A DNA stretch of 64,000 nucleotides from Sideroxydans lithotrophicus ES-1 (GCF_000025705.1 NC_013959.1:1045063-1109062), one strand, 5' to 3'; positions 10,911 to 20,887 are shown, counted from the first letter of the stretch. Program-made: numbers and translations. Notes: generated from the sequence alone by a model not told the origin.

Positions 10911-11558
10911 ATGAATCTTGAAACCGTATTGTTCTATTTCTTTGCCATCGTGACGGTGCTCGCTGCGTTGCGCGTGATCACTGCGCGCAACCCGCTGCAT
11001 GCGGTGCTGTTCCTGGTGCTGGCCTTCGTCAGCAGTGCCGGCATCTGGCTGTTGCTGGAGGCGGAATTCCTTGCCATCGTTCTGGTACTGGTCTACGTCG
11101 GTGCGGTGATGGTGCTGTTCCTGTTCGTGGTGATGATGCTGGATATCAACATCGAGCGTCTGCGTGAAGGTTTCTGGCGCTGGCTGCCGGTGGGACTGTT
11201 GCTGGCTGCATTGATCGGGGTGCAGATGGTGTGGGTACTGGGCGCCAAAGAAACATCCGCCGGCATGCGGGTCGTCAAGCACGCCGCCGATTACAGCAAC
11301 ACCAAGGAACTGGGCCGTCTGGTCTACACCGATTACGTCTACCCCTTCGAACTGGCTGCGATATTGCTGCTGGTGGCGATGGTGGCGGCGATCGCCTTGA
11401 CGCTGCGTCGCCGGCGCGATGCCAAACGGCAAGACATCAACCAGCAGGTCAAGGTCAAGAAACAGGATCGCTTGCGCATCGTATCGGTGCCATCCGCATA
11501 CAAGGCGGGTGAGGTGCAAGAGGCAGTCGTATCGCCGAATGGGCATACCGCAGATTAA
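10911..11558 (+). CDS. nuoJ: NADH-quinone oxidoreductase subunit J
   Basis: Hydrophobic subunit next to the proton-pumping arm. Conserved pieces are NPLHAVLFLVLAFVSSAG and LEAEFLAIVLVLVYVGAVMV, followed by two more membrane segments and a charged C-terminal tail from about residue 170. Length is 215 residues. The SD AGAGGAAG precedes ATG 10911. Confidence 0.95.
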   Translation: MNLETVLFYFFAIVTVLAALRVITARNPLHAVLFLVLAFVSSAGIWLLLEAEFLAIVLVLVYVGAVMVLFLFVVMMLDINIERLREGFWRWLPVGLLLAALIGVQMVWVLGAKETSAGMRVVKHAADYSNTKELGRLVYTDYVYPFELAAILLLVAMVAAIALTLRRRRDAKRQDINQQVKVKKQDRLRIVSVPSAYKAGEVQEAVVSPNGHTAD

Positions 11559-11573
11559 GGCAAAGGGGAGAAC

Positions 11574-11885
11574 ATGTTGAATCTGGGTCTATCGCATTAT
11601 CTGGTGCTGAGCGCGGTGCTGTTCGCCATCAGCGTGGTGGGTATCTTCCTGAACCGCAAGAACCTGATCGTATTGCTGATGGCGATCGAGTTGATGCTGT
11701 TGGCGGTGAACACCAATTTCGTCGCCTTCTCGCATTACCTGAACGATCCGGCGGGTCAGATATTCGTGTTCTTCATCCTTACCGTGGCGGCTGCGGAAGC
11801 GGCGATCGGTCTGGCGATCCTGGTGGTGCTGTTCCGCAATCTGCATACCATCAACGTCGATGATCTCGGCAGCTTGAAAGGTTGA
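11574..11885 (+). CDS. nuoK: NADH-quinone oxidoreductase subunit K
   Basis: Small membrane subunit (103 residues, three membrane helices) related to MrpC. The conserved glutamates that take part in proton transfer are in [13 protein letters not shown] and [11 protein letters not shown]. The start ATG 11574 follows GGGGAGAAC. The stop codon overlaps the nuoL ATG at 11885. Confidence 0.96.
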   Translation: MLNLGLSHYLVLSAVLFAISVVGIFLNRKNLIVLLMAIELMLLAVNTNFVAFSHYLNDPAGQIFVFFILTVAAAEAAIGLAILVVLFRNLHTINVDDLGSLKG

Positions 11886-13909
11886 TGCGCATGGATATGC
11901 AAAGCCTGTATTTGCTGGTTCCCCTGGCTCCCCTGGTTGGCGCCATCATCGCCGGCCTGTTCGGAAAGGTGATTGGTCGCGCGTGGTCGCATCGCATCAC
12001 CATCGCCCTGGTTGCCGTCTCGTTCTTCGCCTCGGTTGCGATCTTCCGCGATGTACTGGCGGGGCACCAGTTCAACGGCACGGTCTACAAGTGGATGTCT
12101 TCCGAATCCACCAGTTTCGAAATCGGCTTCCTGATCGACCGCCTGACCGTGATGATGATGCTGGTGGTGACTTTCGTCTCGCTGATGGTGCACATCTACA
12201 CCATCGGCTACATGGAAGAAGATCCCGGCTACCAGCGCTTCTTCAGCTATATCTCGCTGTTCACCTTCTCCATGCTGATGCTGGTGATGGCCAACAACTT
12301 CCTGCAACTGTTCTTCGGCTGGGAAGCGGTGGGTCTGGTCTCTTATCTGCTGATCGGCTTCTGGTACACACGCCCGACGGCGATCTACGCCAACCTGAAA
12401 GCGTTCCTGGTCAACCGCGTCGGCGACTTCGGCTTCCTGCTCGGTATCGGCCTGGTGCTGATGGTGTTCGGCACGCTGGACTACCAGGCGGTGTTCGCCA
12501 ATGCGCATAACTATGTCAATGACATGGCCCCCATCCCCGGCATCTCGGTGGGATTGCTGACGTCGATCTGTATCCTGCTGTTCATCGGCGCGATGGGCAA
12601 GAGCGCGCAGTTCCCGTTGCATGTCTGGCTGCCTGATTCGATGGAGGGCCCGACGCCGATCTCCGCCCTGATCCACGCCGCGACCATGGTGACCGCAGGT
12701 ATCTTCATGGTGGCGCGCATGTCGCCGCTGTTCGAACTGTCGGATACGGCCTTGTCCTTCGTGATGGTCATCGGTGCGATCACCGCGCTGTTCATGGGCT
12801 TCCTCGGCGTCATCCAGAACGACATCAAACGCGTGGTGGCATATTCCACGCTGTCGCAACTCGGTTACATGACCGTGGCGCTGGGCGCATCTGCCTACTC
12901 GGTGGCCGTGTTCCACCTGATGACGCATGCATTCTTCAAGGCGCTGCTGTTCCTGGGAGCGGGTTCGGTGATCATCGCCATGCATCATGACCAGGACATC
13001 CGCAACATGGGCGGCCTGCGCAAGTACATGCCGATCACCTGGATCACCTCGCTGATCGGTTCGCTGGCCCTGGTCGGCACGCCGTTCTTCTCCGGCTTCT
13101 ATTCCAAGGACAGCATCATCGAGGCGGTGGAGTACTCGCATCTGGCGGGGTCCGGTTTTGCCTACTTCGCGGTGGTGGCTGGTGTCTTCGTCACGGCTTT
13201 CTATTCCTTCCGCATGTATTTCCTGGTGTTCCATGGCGAAGAACGTTTTGGCAAAGCGCATCACGACCACGAGGGCGATCATGCCGACGAGGAGATATCC
13301 ACCGACCATCATCACGGCCTGGCTCCGGGGCAGAAACCGCATGAGTCTTCATGGGTGGTGACGTTGCCGCTGATACTGCTGGCCATTCCTTCCGTGCTGA
13401 TCGGTTTCTTCGCCATCGACCCGATGCTGTTCGGCGGATACTTCCTCGACTCGATCTATATCGGCCAGAATCACCAGGCACTGACAGAGATGCGCGAGGA
13501 GTTCCGCGGACCGGTGTTCATGGTATTCCACGCTTTGGCCGATCTGCCTTTCTGGCTGGCGGTTGCGGGTGCGGGTAGCGCGTGGTTCTTCTACATGAAG
13601 CGTCCGGATATTCCGGCAACCATCAAGCAGAAGTTCTCTGCCATCTACACCTTGCTGGACCAGAAATACTACTTCGACCGTTTCAATGACTGGTTCTTTG
13701 CCGGCGGCGCACGCGGCACCAGCCGCCTGCTGTGGAAATTCGGCGACGTGAAGCTGATCGACGGTTTCTTCGTCAATGGTTCGGCGAAACTGGTCGGCAT
13801 GTTCTCCGGCGTGCTGCGCACTTTCCAGACCGGCTACGTCTATCACTATGCATTTTGGATGATCATCGGCGTGTCTGCACTGTTGACGGTGCGGACATGG
13901 TTCGAATAA
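11885..13909 (+). CDS. nuoL: NADH-quinone oxidoreductase subunit L
   Basis: Distal antiporter-like proton-pumping subunit with the long lateral helix. Seen are FFGWEAVGLVSYLLIGFW, MGKSAQFPLHVWLPDSMEGP and LIHAATMVTAGIF, the hallmark pump region. A His-rich loop (HHDHEGDHADEEISTDHHHG) lies about residue 460, before the C-terminal helices. ATG 11885 overlaps the nuoK stop (TGATG), giving 674 residues; ATG 11891 is also possible. Confidence 0.96.
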   Translation: MRMDMQSLYLLVPLAPLVGAIIAGLFGKVIGRAWSHRITIALVAVSFFASVAIFRDVLAGHQFNGTVYKWMSSESTSFEIGFLIDRLTVMMMLVVTFVSLMVHIYTIGYMEEDPGYQRFFSYISLFTFSMLMLVMANNFLQLFFGWEAVGLVSYLLIGFWYTRPTAIYANLKAFLVNRVGDFGFLLGIGLVLMVFGTLDYQAVFANAHNYVNDMAPIPGISVGLLTSICILLFIGAMGKSAQFPLHVWLPDSMEGPTPISALIHAATMVTAGIFMVARMSPLFELSDTALSFVMVIGAITALFMGFLGVIQNDIKRVVAYSTLSQLGYMTVALGASAYSVAVFHLMTHAFFKALLFLGAGSVIIAMHHDQDIRNMGGLRKYMPITWITSLIGSLALVGTPFFSGFYSKDSIIEAVEYSHLAGSGFAYFAVVAGVFVTAFYSFRMYFLVFHGEERFGKAHHDHEGDHADEEISTDHHHGLAPGQKPHESSWVVTLPLILLAIPSVLIGFFAIDPMLFGGYFLDSIYIGQNHQALTEMREEFRGPVFMVFHALADLPFWLAVAGAGSAWFFYMKRPDIPATIKQKFSAIYTLLDQKYYFDRFNDWFFAGGARGTSRLLWKFGDVKLIDGFFVNGSAKLVGMFSGVLRTFQTGYVYHYAFWMIIGVSALLTVRTWFE

Positions 13910-13941
13910 GGCAGTACTAGAGAAGAGCAGAAGGAACAAGC

Positions 13942-15435
13942 ATGATTTTCGGATATCCCCTGTTGAGCGCTGCCATCTGGTTGCCCATTCTCTTCGGCGT
14001 GCTGGTGCTGGCCACCGGCAACGACCGCAATGCGAGACTGGCGCGCACGATTGCGCTGGTCGGAGCGATCTTGAGTTTCCTGGTGACGATCCCGTTGTAC
14101 ACCGGCTTCGATCGCATGACCAGCGACATGCAGTTCGTGGTGCTCAAGGACTGGATACCGCGCTTTAACATCCATTACCACCTGGGCGTCGACGGCATCT
14201 CCTTGCTGTTCGTGCTGCTGAACAGCTTCTTCACGCCACTGGTGGTGATTGCCGGCTGGCAGGTCATCGAAAAGCGCGTGGCGCAATACATGGCAGCGTT
14301 CCTGATCATGTCCGGCCTGGTCAACGGCGTGTTCGTGTCGCTGGATGCGATGCTGTTCTATGTGTTCTGGGAAGCGATGCTGATCCCGATGTTCATCATC
14401 ATCGGCGTATGGGGCGGCCCCAACCGCGTATATGCGGCACTCAAGTTCTTCCTCTATACCTTGCTCGGCTCGCTATTGATGCTGGTGGCCTTGCTCTATC
14501 TCTATCACCAGTCCGGTGGCAGCTTCGACATCCTCGACTACCACCGCATGGCGATACCGTCGCTGACCGCGCAGATACTGGTGTTCATCGCCTTTTTCAT
14601 GGCGTTCTCGGTGAAGGTGCCGATGTTCCCGGTGCATACCTGGTTGCCGGATGCGCACGTCGAAGCGCCCACGGGCGGCTCGGTGATCCTGGCGGCGATC
14701 ATGCTGAAGGTGGGCGCTTACGGCTTCATCCGCTTCTCCTTGCCGATCGTGCCCGACGCCAGTCATTACCTGGCGCCGGTGATGATCGCGTTGTCCCTGA
14801 TCGCGGTGGTGTATATCGGCCTGGTGGCGCTGACCCAATCCGACATGAAGAAACTGGTCGCTTATTCTTCCATATCGCATATGGGCTTCGTCACGCTGGG
14901 CTTCTTCATCTTCAATTCCTACGGGATGGAGGGAGCGTTGCTGCAGATGATCTCCCACGGTTTCATCTCCGGCGCGCTGTTCCTGTGCATCGGCGTGCTG
15001 TATGACCGCGTGCACTCGCGCCAGATCGTCGACTACGGCGGCGTGGCCAACAAGATGCCGGTGTTCGCCGCTTTCTTCATGCTGTTCGCGATGGCCAACA
15101 GCGGTCTGCCCGGCACCAGCGGATTCGTCGGTGAGTTCATGGTGATCATGGGGGCGGTCAAGGCCAACTTCTGGTTCGCCTTTGCTGCTGCCAGCACGCT
15201 GATCTTCGGGGCGGCCTATACGCTGTGGATGTACAAGCGCGTGATCTTCGGCGCGGTCGCCAACGACCATGTCGCGCATCTGCGCGATATCAGTGGCCGC
15301 GAAAAAATCGTCTTCATCATTCTTGCGATCACCGTACTGGGTATGGGACTGTATCCATTGCCGTTTGCCGACATCATGCACACCTCAGTGACCGATCTGC
15401 TGGTGCATCTCGCTACTCCCAAAGTTTTGAATTGA
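13942..15435 (+). CDS. nuoM: NADH-quinone oxidoreductase subunit M
   Basis: Second antiporter-like pump subunit, 497 residues. Family segments are [53 protein letters not shown] and [14 protein letters not shown] 13942 follows AGAAGGAAC. nuoN starts 7 bp after the stop. Confidence 0.97.
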   Translation: MIFGYPLLSAAIWLPILFGVLVLATGNDRNARLARTIALVGAILSFLVTIPLYTGFDRMTSDMQFVVLKDWIPRFNIHYHLGVDGISLLFVLLNSFFTPLVVIAGWQVIEKRVAQYMAAFLIMSGLVNGVFVSLDAMLFYVFWEAMLIPMFIIIGVWGGPNRVYAALKFFLYTLLGSLLMLVALLYLYHQSGGSFDILDYHRMAIPSLTAQILVFIAFFMAFSVKVPMFPVHTWLPDAHVEAPTGGSVILAAIMLKVGAYGFIRFSLPIVPDASHYLAPVMIALSLIAVVYIGLVALTQSDMKKLVAYSSISHMGFVTLGFFIFNSYGMEGALLQMISHGFISGALFLCIGVLYDRVHSRQIVDYGGVANKMPVFAAFFMLFAMANSGLPGTSGFVGEFMVIMGAVKANFWFAFAAASTLIFGAAYTLWMYKRVIFGAVANDHVAHLRDISGREKIVFIILAITVLGMGLYPLPFADIMHTSVTDLLVHLATPKVLN

Positions 15436-15442
15436 GGAACAC

Positions 15443-16891
15443 ATGAATCTTCTCTCCTCCCTTTATCCGGCTTATGCAGAGATATTCCTGCTCGTGATGG
15501 TGTGCGTGATCCTCATCGTGGATCTGTTCATCGTCAATTACACCAAGACATTGACCTACCTGATGGTGCAGATCACCTTGCTGGGCTGCTCCCTGATCAC
15601 GGTGGCGACGCATGTGGACGGCATCGCGTACCTGTTCCATCACATGTTCGTCGATGACCTGATGTCGGATGTGCTCAAGCTGCTGACTTACCTTTCGGTA
15701 TCCATGATGCTGGTGTATTCGCGCACCTACCTGATGGCGCGCGGGCTGTTCACCGGCGAACTGCTCTCGCTGGTATTGTTTGCCACGCTGGGCATGATGG
15801 TGATGATCTCCGCCAGCAACTTCCTTTCCCTCTACCTCGGCCTGGAGCTGCTCGCATTGAGCCTGTATGCCCTGGTGGCATTGCAGCGCGATTCCGCCGT
15901 CGCCACCGAATCGGCGATGAAATACTTCATCCTCGGCGCGATGGCCTCCGGTTTCCTGCTCTACGGTATGTCCATGCTGTATGGAGCGACCGGATCGCTC
16001 GACTTGAGCAACATCGCCGATGCCATCCGCCACGGCACGGCGAACAATCAGCTGCTGGTGTTCGGTCTGGCCTTCATCGTGGCAGGCCTGGCATTCAAGC
16101 TCGGTGCCGTGCCGTTCCATATGTGGGTGCCGGACGTGTATCACGGTGCGCCCACCGCAATGACCATGTTCATCAGCTCCGCTCCCAAATTGGCGGCATT
16201 CGCCTTCGTCATGCGCATCCTGGTCGAAGCGCTGCAGCCGCTGATGATCCACTGGTCGGGCATGCTGGTGATCCTGGCCGTGTTGTCCATGGCTGTGGGC
16301 AACATCACCGCGATCGCGCAGACCAACATCAAGCGCATGTTCGCCTATTCGACCATTGCCCACATGGGCTTCCTGCTCATCGGCATCCTGAGCGGAACGG
16401 TCGAAGGCTATGGTTCCTCCATGTTCTATGCGGTGGCCTATGTGCTGATGAGCCTGGGCGGTTTCGGCATGATCATGCTGCTGTCGCGGGAAGGCTTTGA
16501 AGCCGACAACCTCAATGACTTCAAAGGGCTCAACCAGCGCAGTCCGTGGCTCGCTTTCATGATGCTGTTGCTGATGTTCTCCATGGCGGGTGTCCCGCCG
16601 ACCGTGGGCTTCTATGCCAAGTTCTCGGTGCTGAATGCGGCAGTGCAGGCCGGCCATCTTCCGCTGGTCGTGATGGCGGTGCTGTTCTCGCTGATCGGTG
16701 CGTTCTACTATCTGCGCATCGTCAAGCTGATGTACTTTGATGCGCCGGAAAGCCACGAAAAGCTCTATATCCAGCCCGACAGCAGCCTGCTCATCTCCAT
16801 CAACGGCCTGGCCGTGCTGGCGCTCGGCATCCTGCCCAACACGCTGATGTCGGTGTGCGCCGTCTCGGTACAACAGTCTTTATTGCACTGA
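15443..16891 (+). CDS. nuoN: NADH-quinone oxidoreductase subunit N
   Basis: Third antiporter-like pump subunit and the last nuo gene, 482 residues. Seen are [50 protein letters not shown] and [13 protein letters not shown]. The SD GAGGAACAC precedes ATG 15443. A strong terminator-like hairpin starts 20 bp after the stop and closes the 14-gene operon. Confidence 0.97.
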   Translation: MNLLSSLYPAYAEIFLLVMVCVILIVDLFIVNYTKTLTYLMVQITLLGCSLITVATHVDGIAYLFHHMFVDDLMSDVLKLLTYLSVSMMLVYSRTYLMARGLFTGELLSLVLFATLGMMVMISASNFLSLYLGLELLALSLYALVALQRDSAVATESAMKYFILGAMASGFLLYGMSMLYGATGSLDLSNIADAIRHGTANNQLLVFGLAFIVAGLAFKLGAVPFHMWVPDVYHGAPTAMTMFISSAPKLAAFAFVMRILVEALQPLMIHWSGMLVILAVLSMAVGNITAIAQTNIKRMFAYSTIAHMGFLLIGILSGTVEGYGSSMFYAVAYVLMSLGGFGMIMLLSREGFEADNLNDFKGLNQRSPWLAFMMLLLMFSMAGVPPTVGFYAKFSVLNAAVQAGHLPLVVMAVLFSLIGAFYYLRIVKLMYFDAPESHEKLYIQPDSSLLISINGLAVLALGILPNTLMSVCAVSVQQSLLH

Positions 16892-16910
16892 TCAACGCCA
16901 TGTATCGAAT

Positions 16911-16943
16911 GAATGCTCCCGCTGCGGCGGGAGTATTCGTTTT
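16911..16943 (+). terminator. Intrinsic terminator of the nuo operon
   Basis: A 12-bp stem, GAATGCTCCCGC at 16911-16922 with GCGGGAGTATTC at 16927-16938 (one G-U pair), loop TGCG, then G and TTTT at 16940-16943. The ribosome binding site of the next gene (GAGGAGGAGG) begins immediately after the T-run. Read-through would therefore be needed for that gene to be co-transcribed. Confidence 0.8.
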
Positions 16944-16957
16944 GAGGAGGAGGAAAA

Positions 16958-17512
16958 ATGGATCTGACCGAAAAACAGCTCGATAGCCAGGTGATGTACA
17001 ACGGCGGTTTCATCGAGGTTCTCAAGGACAACGTGCTGCTGCCGGACGGCAGCACCAGCACGCGTGAATACATCACCCATCCCGGTGCAGTCGCCGTGCT
17101 GGCGCTGCTCGACAACGGCAATCTGGTGATGGAACGGCAATACCGTTATCCGCTGCATCGCGAATTCATCGAGCTGCCCGCCGGCAAGATCGACGCAGGC
17201 GAAGACATCCTCGTCACCGCGCAACGCGAATTGCTGGAAGAGACCGGCTATGCGGCAAGCGAATGGATACATCTGACGACGGCCTGGCCGTGCATAGGCT
17301 ATTCCGACGAATGCATGGAATACTTCCTGGCGCGCGGGTTGAAGCATGTGGGCGACAAACTGGATGACGGCGAGTTTCTCGAAGTATTCGAGCTATCCCT
17401 GGTCGAAGCCATCGAGTGGGTGCGGCTAGGCAAGATCAACGACAGTAAGACCATCGTCGGACTGTTCTGGCTGGACAAGGTGCTGAACGAGGGCTGGGCC
17501 GCACCGAAATAA
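16958..17512 (+). CDS. NUDIX hydrolase, ADP-ribose pyrophosphatase type
   Basis: Cytosolic hydrolase that splits ADP-ribose or related ADP-sugars to AMP and sugar phosphate. The NUDIX box is complete: GKIDAGE, seven residues, then RELLEETGY (about residues 75-97). It is preceded by HPGAVAVLALLDNGNLVMERQYR and followed by the upstream-acidic region of the ADPRase group. Length is 184 residues. A strong SD (GGAGGAGG) precedes ATG 16958. It sits behind the nuo terminator in the same orientation; substrate choice among ADP-sugars is inferred. Confidence 0.88.
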   Translation: MDLTEKQLDSQVMYNGGFIEVLKDNVLLPDGSTSTREYITHPGAVAVLALLDNGNLVMERQYRYPLHREFIELPAGKIDAGEDILVTAQRELLEETGYAASEWIHLTTAWPCIGYSDECMEYFLARGLKHVGDKLDDGEFLEVFELSLVEAIEWVRLGKINDSKTIVGLFWLDKVLNEGWAAPK

Positions 17513-17622
17513 GGCATCACTTTGGTGCGCGAATCATCATCAGGCACCATTAAGGTGAACAATCTGCGCCTGAAAATCCATTCAAAATAAATATATCCTT
17601 ATAAAACAATTGGCATGTCGAA

Positions 17623-17638
17623 TGGCATGCCGCTTGCA
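17623..17638 (+). promoter_or_regulatory. Sigma-54 promoter of amt
   Basis: TGGCATGCCGCTTGCA has the invariant GG at 17624-17625 and GC at 17636-17637 with exactly 10 bp between them. It matches the -24/-12 consensus TGGCAC-N5-TTGCA at all but one position. Transcription should start near 17649, 25 bp before the amt ATG at 17674. Ammonium transporter genes are classic NtrC/RpoN targets under nitrogen limitation, which supports the call. No NtrC site was searched for exhaustively. Confidence 0.85.
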
Positions 17639-17673
17639 TGCGAAGTGCGGGTTTGCACTTTTTTGGAGAGAAC

Positions 17674-18876
17674 ATGGAAAATCTGAAGGTCGGAAGTGAT
17701 GCATTATTCATTCTGCTTGGCGCCATCATGGTGCTGGCCATGCATGCCGGGTTTGCATTCCTGGAACTGGGCACAGTGCGGAAGAAGAACCAGGTCAATG
17801 CACTGGTGAAGATACTTTCGGATTTTGCGGTATCCACATTGGCTTATTTCTTCATCGGATACAGCATCGCCTATGGCGTCAATTTTTTCAGCGGCGCAGA
17901 AATACTGGCGCAGAAGAACGGCTATGAACTGGTCAAGTTCTTCTTCCTGCTGACCTTCGCGGCCGCGATCCCGGCCATCGTTTCCGGCGGTGTGGCAGAG
18001 CGGGCGCGTTTCAACCCCATGCTGGCCGCTACTTTCGTGCTGGTGGGTTTCGTCTATCCGTTCTTTGAAGGCATCGCCTGGAACCATCGCTTCGGCGTAC
18101 AAGACTGGCTGAACGGCAGCTTCGGTGCAGAGTTCCACGACTTCGCCGGCTCCGTGGTGGTGCATGCGGTAGGTGGCTGGATAGGCCTGGCGGCCGTGCT
18201 GATGCTCGGCGCGCGCCATGGCCGATACAGCAAGGAAGGGCGCATCTCGGCCCATCCCCCGTCCAGCATCCCGTTCCTCGCGCTCGGCGCATGGGTGCTG
18301 ACCGTGGGCTGGTTCGGCTTCAACGTCATGTCTGCCCAGACCATAGACAAGATCAGCGGACTGGTCGCGGTCAACTCCTTGATGGCGATGGTCGGCGGAA
18401 CACTGGTTGCGCTGTGGGCAGGCAAGAACGACCCCGGCTTCGTGCACAACGGACCGCTCGCCGGTCTGGTGGCGGTATGCGCAGGATCCGATGTGATGCA
18501 TCCCATCGGCGCGCTCATCACCGGCGGCGTGGCGGGGGGGCTGTTCGTCTGGATGTTCACCCTCACGCAGAACCGCTGGAAGATAGACGATGTGCTCGGC
18601 GTGTGGCCGCTGCACGGCCTTTGCGGGGCATGGGGCGGCATCGCCGCCGGCATCTTTGGTGCAAAGATGCTGGGAGGTGTCGGCGGCATAAGCTTCATGT
18701 CGCAACTCATCGGCACACTGATGGGCATCGCCATCGCCCTGGTCGGCGGCTTCGTGGTCTATGGCGCGATGAAGAAGTTCGTAGGTATCCGACTGGATCG
18801 TGAAGAGGAATTCAACGGTGCCGACCTGAGCATACACAAGATCTCTGCTACGCCGGAACGCGAGTCGGGCTGGTAA
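17674..18876 (+). CDS. amt: Ammonium transporter, Amt/MEP family
   Basis: Inner-membrane channel for ammonia/ammonium. The family signature is FFSGAEILAQKNGYELVKFF..FAAAIPAIVSGGVAER. The helix with FAGSVVVHAVGGWIGLAAV carries the first twin histidine. WPLHGLCGAWGGIAAGIFG carries the second. From ATG 17674 (SD TGGAGAG) the protein has 400 residues and starts directly in the first membrane helix without a signal peptide. No glnK lies beside it in this window. It is driven by the sigma-54 promoter at 17623 and is the last core gene before the island. Confidence 0.94.
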   Translation: MENLKVGSDALFILLGAIMVLAMHAGFAFLELGTVRKKNQVNALVKILSDFAVSTLAYFFIGYSIAYGVNFFSGAEILAQKNGYELVKFFFLLTFAAAIPAIVSGGVAERARFNPMLAATFVLVGFVYPFFEGIAWNHRFGVQDWLNGSFGAEFHDFAGSVVVHAVGGWIGLAAVLMLGARHGRYSKEGRISAHPPSSIPFLALGAWVLTVGWFGFNVMSAQTIDKISGLVAVNSLMAMVGGTLVALWAGKNDPGFVHNGPLAGLVAVCAGSDVMHPIGALITGGVAGGLFVWMFTLTQNRWKIDDVLGVWPLHGLCGAWGGIAAGIFGAKMLGGVGGISFMSQLIGTLMGIAIALVGGFVVYGAMKKFVGIRLDREEEFNGADLSIHKISATPERESGW

Positions 18877-18892
18877 TCAATGTGATGGCGAG

Positions 18893-18928
18893 GAATAAAG
18901 TCTGTCGGACGAGAATAAAGTCTGTCGG
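18893..18928. repeat. Tandem 16-bp direct repeat at the left edge of the island
   Basis: GAATAAAGTCTGTCGG occurs at 18893-18908 and again at 18913-18928, period 20 bp, 17 bp after the amt stop and just upstream of a tniQ gene. Tn7-like elements carry short tandem TnsB-binding sites at their ends, and TGTCGG fits a TGT-type terminus. The repeat is seen. Its role as a transposon end is an inference, and no matching inverted copy was found by eye. Confidence 0.55.
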
Positions 18929-18940
18929 GGTGAGAGACGA

Positions 18941-20227
18941 TTGCTGACATCTAAAATTCTGGATGATGAGTTTTCTCGGGGCTACAGGGGGCGACTTCGA
19001 GCTTTAAATCAATATTCTTCAGTACTGAAGTTCATGGAGGCATTGCGCACATCTGTGCATCCTCCAGGAACGACTCCGGATGCATATTCTGATTCAGCCA
19101 CTCTGGCGCTTGCTGCAGGTGTTTCGCTTGAGCACTTTGCCCGGAAACACAGTTTGCTCCCTTTCTATCGAACAGTTTCGCGTGAGGGTGACGCTGGCCA
19201 GCGTGACACTTACAGCGTTGAGACCATAGGCTATTTCGGGACCAGGAGTTCGCGCCAATCTATGGCGATATTTTGCCCTGAGTGCATCAAGGAAGACAAA
19301 GCATCTCCTCGAGGTTTCGCCTACTGGCGTCGATCTCATCAATTACCTGGAATTCCCTGGTGCGTAACACACGGTTGCCAGCTAGCTAACAGTCCTGATG
19401 GAACTAAGGCATTCGACGCTATGCCATTTCCTGAAATGGATGCGATCTTTGAATTTTCTGAACCGGAATTTATCGAAGTTTCTACAAATCCGATAATCCA
19501 GCGCTACGCAAGCATTGCCATCGCGTTTCTGAACGCAGAAGTGACAACGCCAGATATTCATGCACAGTTTCGTATTGCCGAACAGGCAAAGAAGCATAAT
19601 TTGCGTGTTTGTATACAAGGAAAGCGGCCAACGCTGACCGACAGACTGCTGGAACAGGTGCCAAAATATTGGCTGAGAACTCTCTATCCCGATATCGATA
19701 AGCACTCGTCAACGGAGTTTTTTTATCCCATTGATAACGTAACTGTCGGAGTGACTGCAGGCACAAGTTATGTGCTGGCACTCGCTTCGCTTTTCGATTC
19801 AACTGAGGAGGCATTGAATTACTGGCAAGGAGATATTGAGGGGCTGCCAACTGAGCGTAAAGTGCAGCGAAGTTTTGGCAAAGACTATTGGAGCAGTACC
19901 GAAATGTTTAAGTTATATGTTGAACATAGAGGGAACTACAAAAGCCTTAGCCAAGCATTAACGATCAGTCCTTCTTATCTGCGTCCCCAACTAATTGCTG
20001 CAGGTCTCCCAGGTCTTGGATTGGTGAATATGAATACCACCGCGAGGGCCGTCCTGGACTTTCAGACCGGCATGTCCCTCGAAGCAGCATGCGAATCCAA
20101 TGGAGCTTCTCGGGATGAAGTGGAAAAGCTGATTCGAATTGGGATATCCAAGCTTTCGACTGCCATCAATGAAATATCCCAATCCAATTCCATTAAGGGA
20201 AGCTCACACCAAACGGATGATGACTAG
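18941..20227 (+). CDS. tniQ: TniQ family protein (first of two in the island)
   Basis: Target-selection protein of Tn7/Tn5053-like transposition. The 428-residue frame has the TniQ zinc-finger layout: FCPEC at about residue 109, then WRRSHQLPGIPWCVTHGCQL (C-x2-C, W, HQ, C-x2-H). Its N terminus (DDEFSRGYRGRLRALN) resembles the opening of TniQ domains. The C-terminal half is only weakly family-like. The start is TTG 18941 after GGGGTGAGAG; no in-frame ATG lies nearby. It stands alone behind the 16-bp repeats and converges on the DUF429 gene, 25 kb or less from a second, larger TniQ. Confidence 0.72.
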   Translation: MLTSKILDDEFSRGYRGRLRALNQYSSVLKFMEALRTSVHPPGTTPDAYSDSATLALAAGVSLEHFARKHSLLPFYRTVSREGDAGQRDTYSVETIGYFGTRSSRQSMAIFCPECIKEDKASPRGFAYWRRSHQLPGIPWCVTHGCQLANSPDGTKAFDAMPFPEMDAIFEFSEPEFIEVSTNPIIQRYASIAIAFLNAEVTTPDIHAQFRIAEQAKKHNLRVCIQGKRPTLTDRLLEQVPKYWLRTLYPDIDKHSSTEFFYPIDNVTVGVTAGTSYVLALASLFDSTEEALNYWQGDIEGLPTERKVQRSFGKDYWSSTEMFKLYVEHRGNYKSLSQALTISPSYLRPQLIAAGLPGLGLVNMNTTARAVLDFQTGMSLEAACESNGASRDEVEKLIRIGISKLSTAINEISQSNSIKGSSHQTDDD

Positions 20228-20239
20228 GGTAAGTCGATG

Positions 20240-20875
20240 CTAGCTTGATATTTTGGGAACAACGACAAATCCCTCCAAACTATCGCCGTAGTTATGGCAG
20301 TTACCAGCACGCAACGATTGAGCTGTAACCGCACACAGTGCGGCATCAACAAAATCAATATTGGGAAGCATGGTCGTATCAATCCCCATATCGCTTAATA
20401 TCTTGCGCCGCACTGAGCTCTTTCTCTTTGCAGAAATAATCTTCCCGGCCAGTGCACATGCCACCGCTTGAGGGAATGTCTCGAAACACACGGGGTTCGA
20501 ATCTACAGGCTGACCATCGAACAAGTGGTAGTGCGCTTTCAAAAGGCTGAACAATTCGGCGCCAGCAAGCATCCAGCCATAGTTATCCTTGGGATGATCC
20601 TCTGCCATTTTCTGCGTTGGAGTAGCGAAACACCAGATACCCTCATTCATCAGAGCGCGTTCGGCGGGTCTCGCCCGTCCGGTCAGGCTCCATTGGCATG
20701 GTGCATCAACACCGACGGCCACAGCATGCTTTTGCTGGCACCAGTCAACGATTGCAGATGCGGCGGGAGTGGAGAGTTTGTCTATGCAGCAATTCCCGCG
20801 CAGCGCCACCGCATGAAAACCTTTGCGCTTGCCGCCAACATCGACACCAACAACGATCGGGCTACCTTGCAACAT
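20240..20875 (-). CDS. DUF429 family protein
   Basis: A 211-residue protein with the DUF429 pattern: GVDVGGKRKGFHAVAL at the N terminus, then GVDAPCQW..GRARPAERALMNEG and a C-terminal VDAALCAVTAQS. The family is predicted to have an RNase H/actin-like nucleotidyl fold with acidic residues, but its biochemical role is unknown. ATG is at 20875. It is the last gene of the minus-strand restriction cluster, 12 bp after the GIY-YIG gene, which suggests co-transcription. Confidence 0.7.
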   Translation of the reverse strand: MLQGSPIVVGVDVGGKRKGFHAVALRGNCCIDKLSTPAASAIVDWCQQKHAVAVGVDAPCQWSLTGRARPAERALMNEGIWCFATPTQKMAEDHPKDNYGWMLAGAELFSLLKAHYHLFDGQPVDSNPVCFETFPQAVACALAGKIISAKRKSSVRRKILSDMGIDTTMLPNIDFVDAALCAVTAQSLRAGNCHNYGDSLEGFVVVPKISS

Positions 20876-20887
20876 TCTGCGCCAGAC

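Noticed and set aside
11756-13342. 528-codon minus-strand open frame rich in His and Gln
   Set aside because: It is the complement of nuoK/nuoL; the His/Gln/Arg bias is typical of antisense frames of membrane-protein genes.
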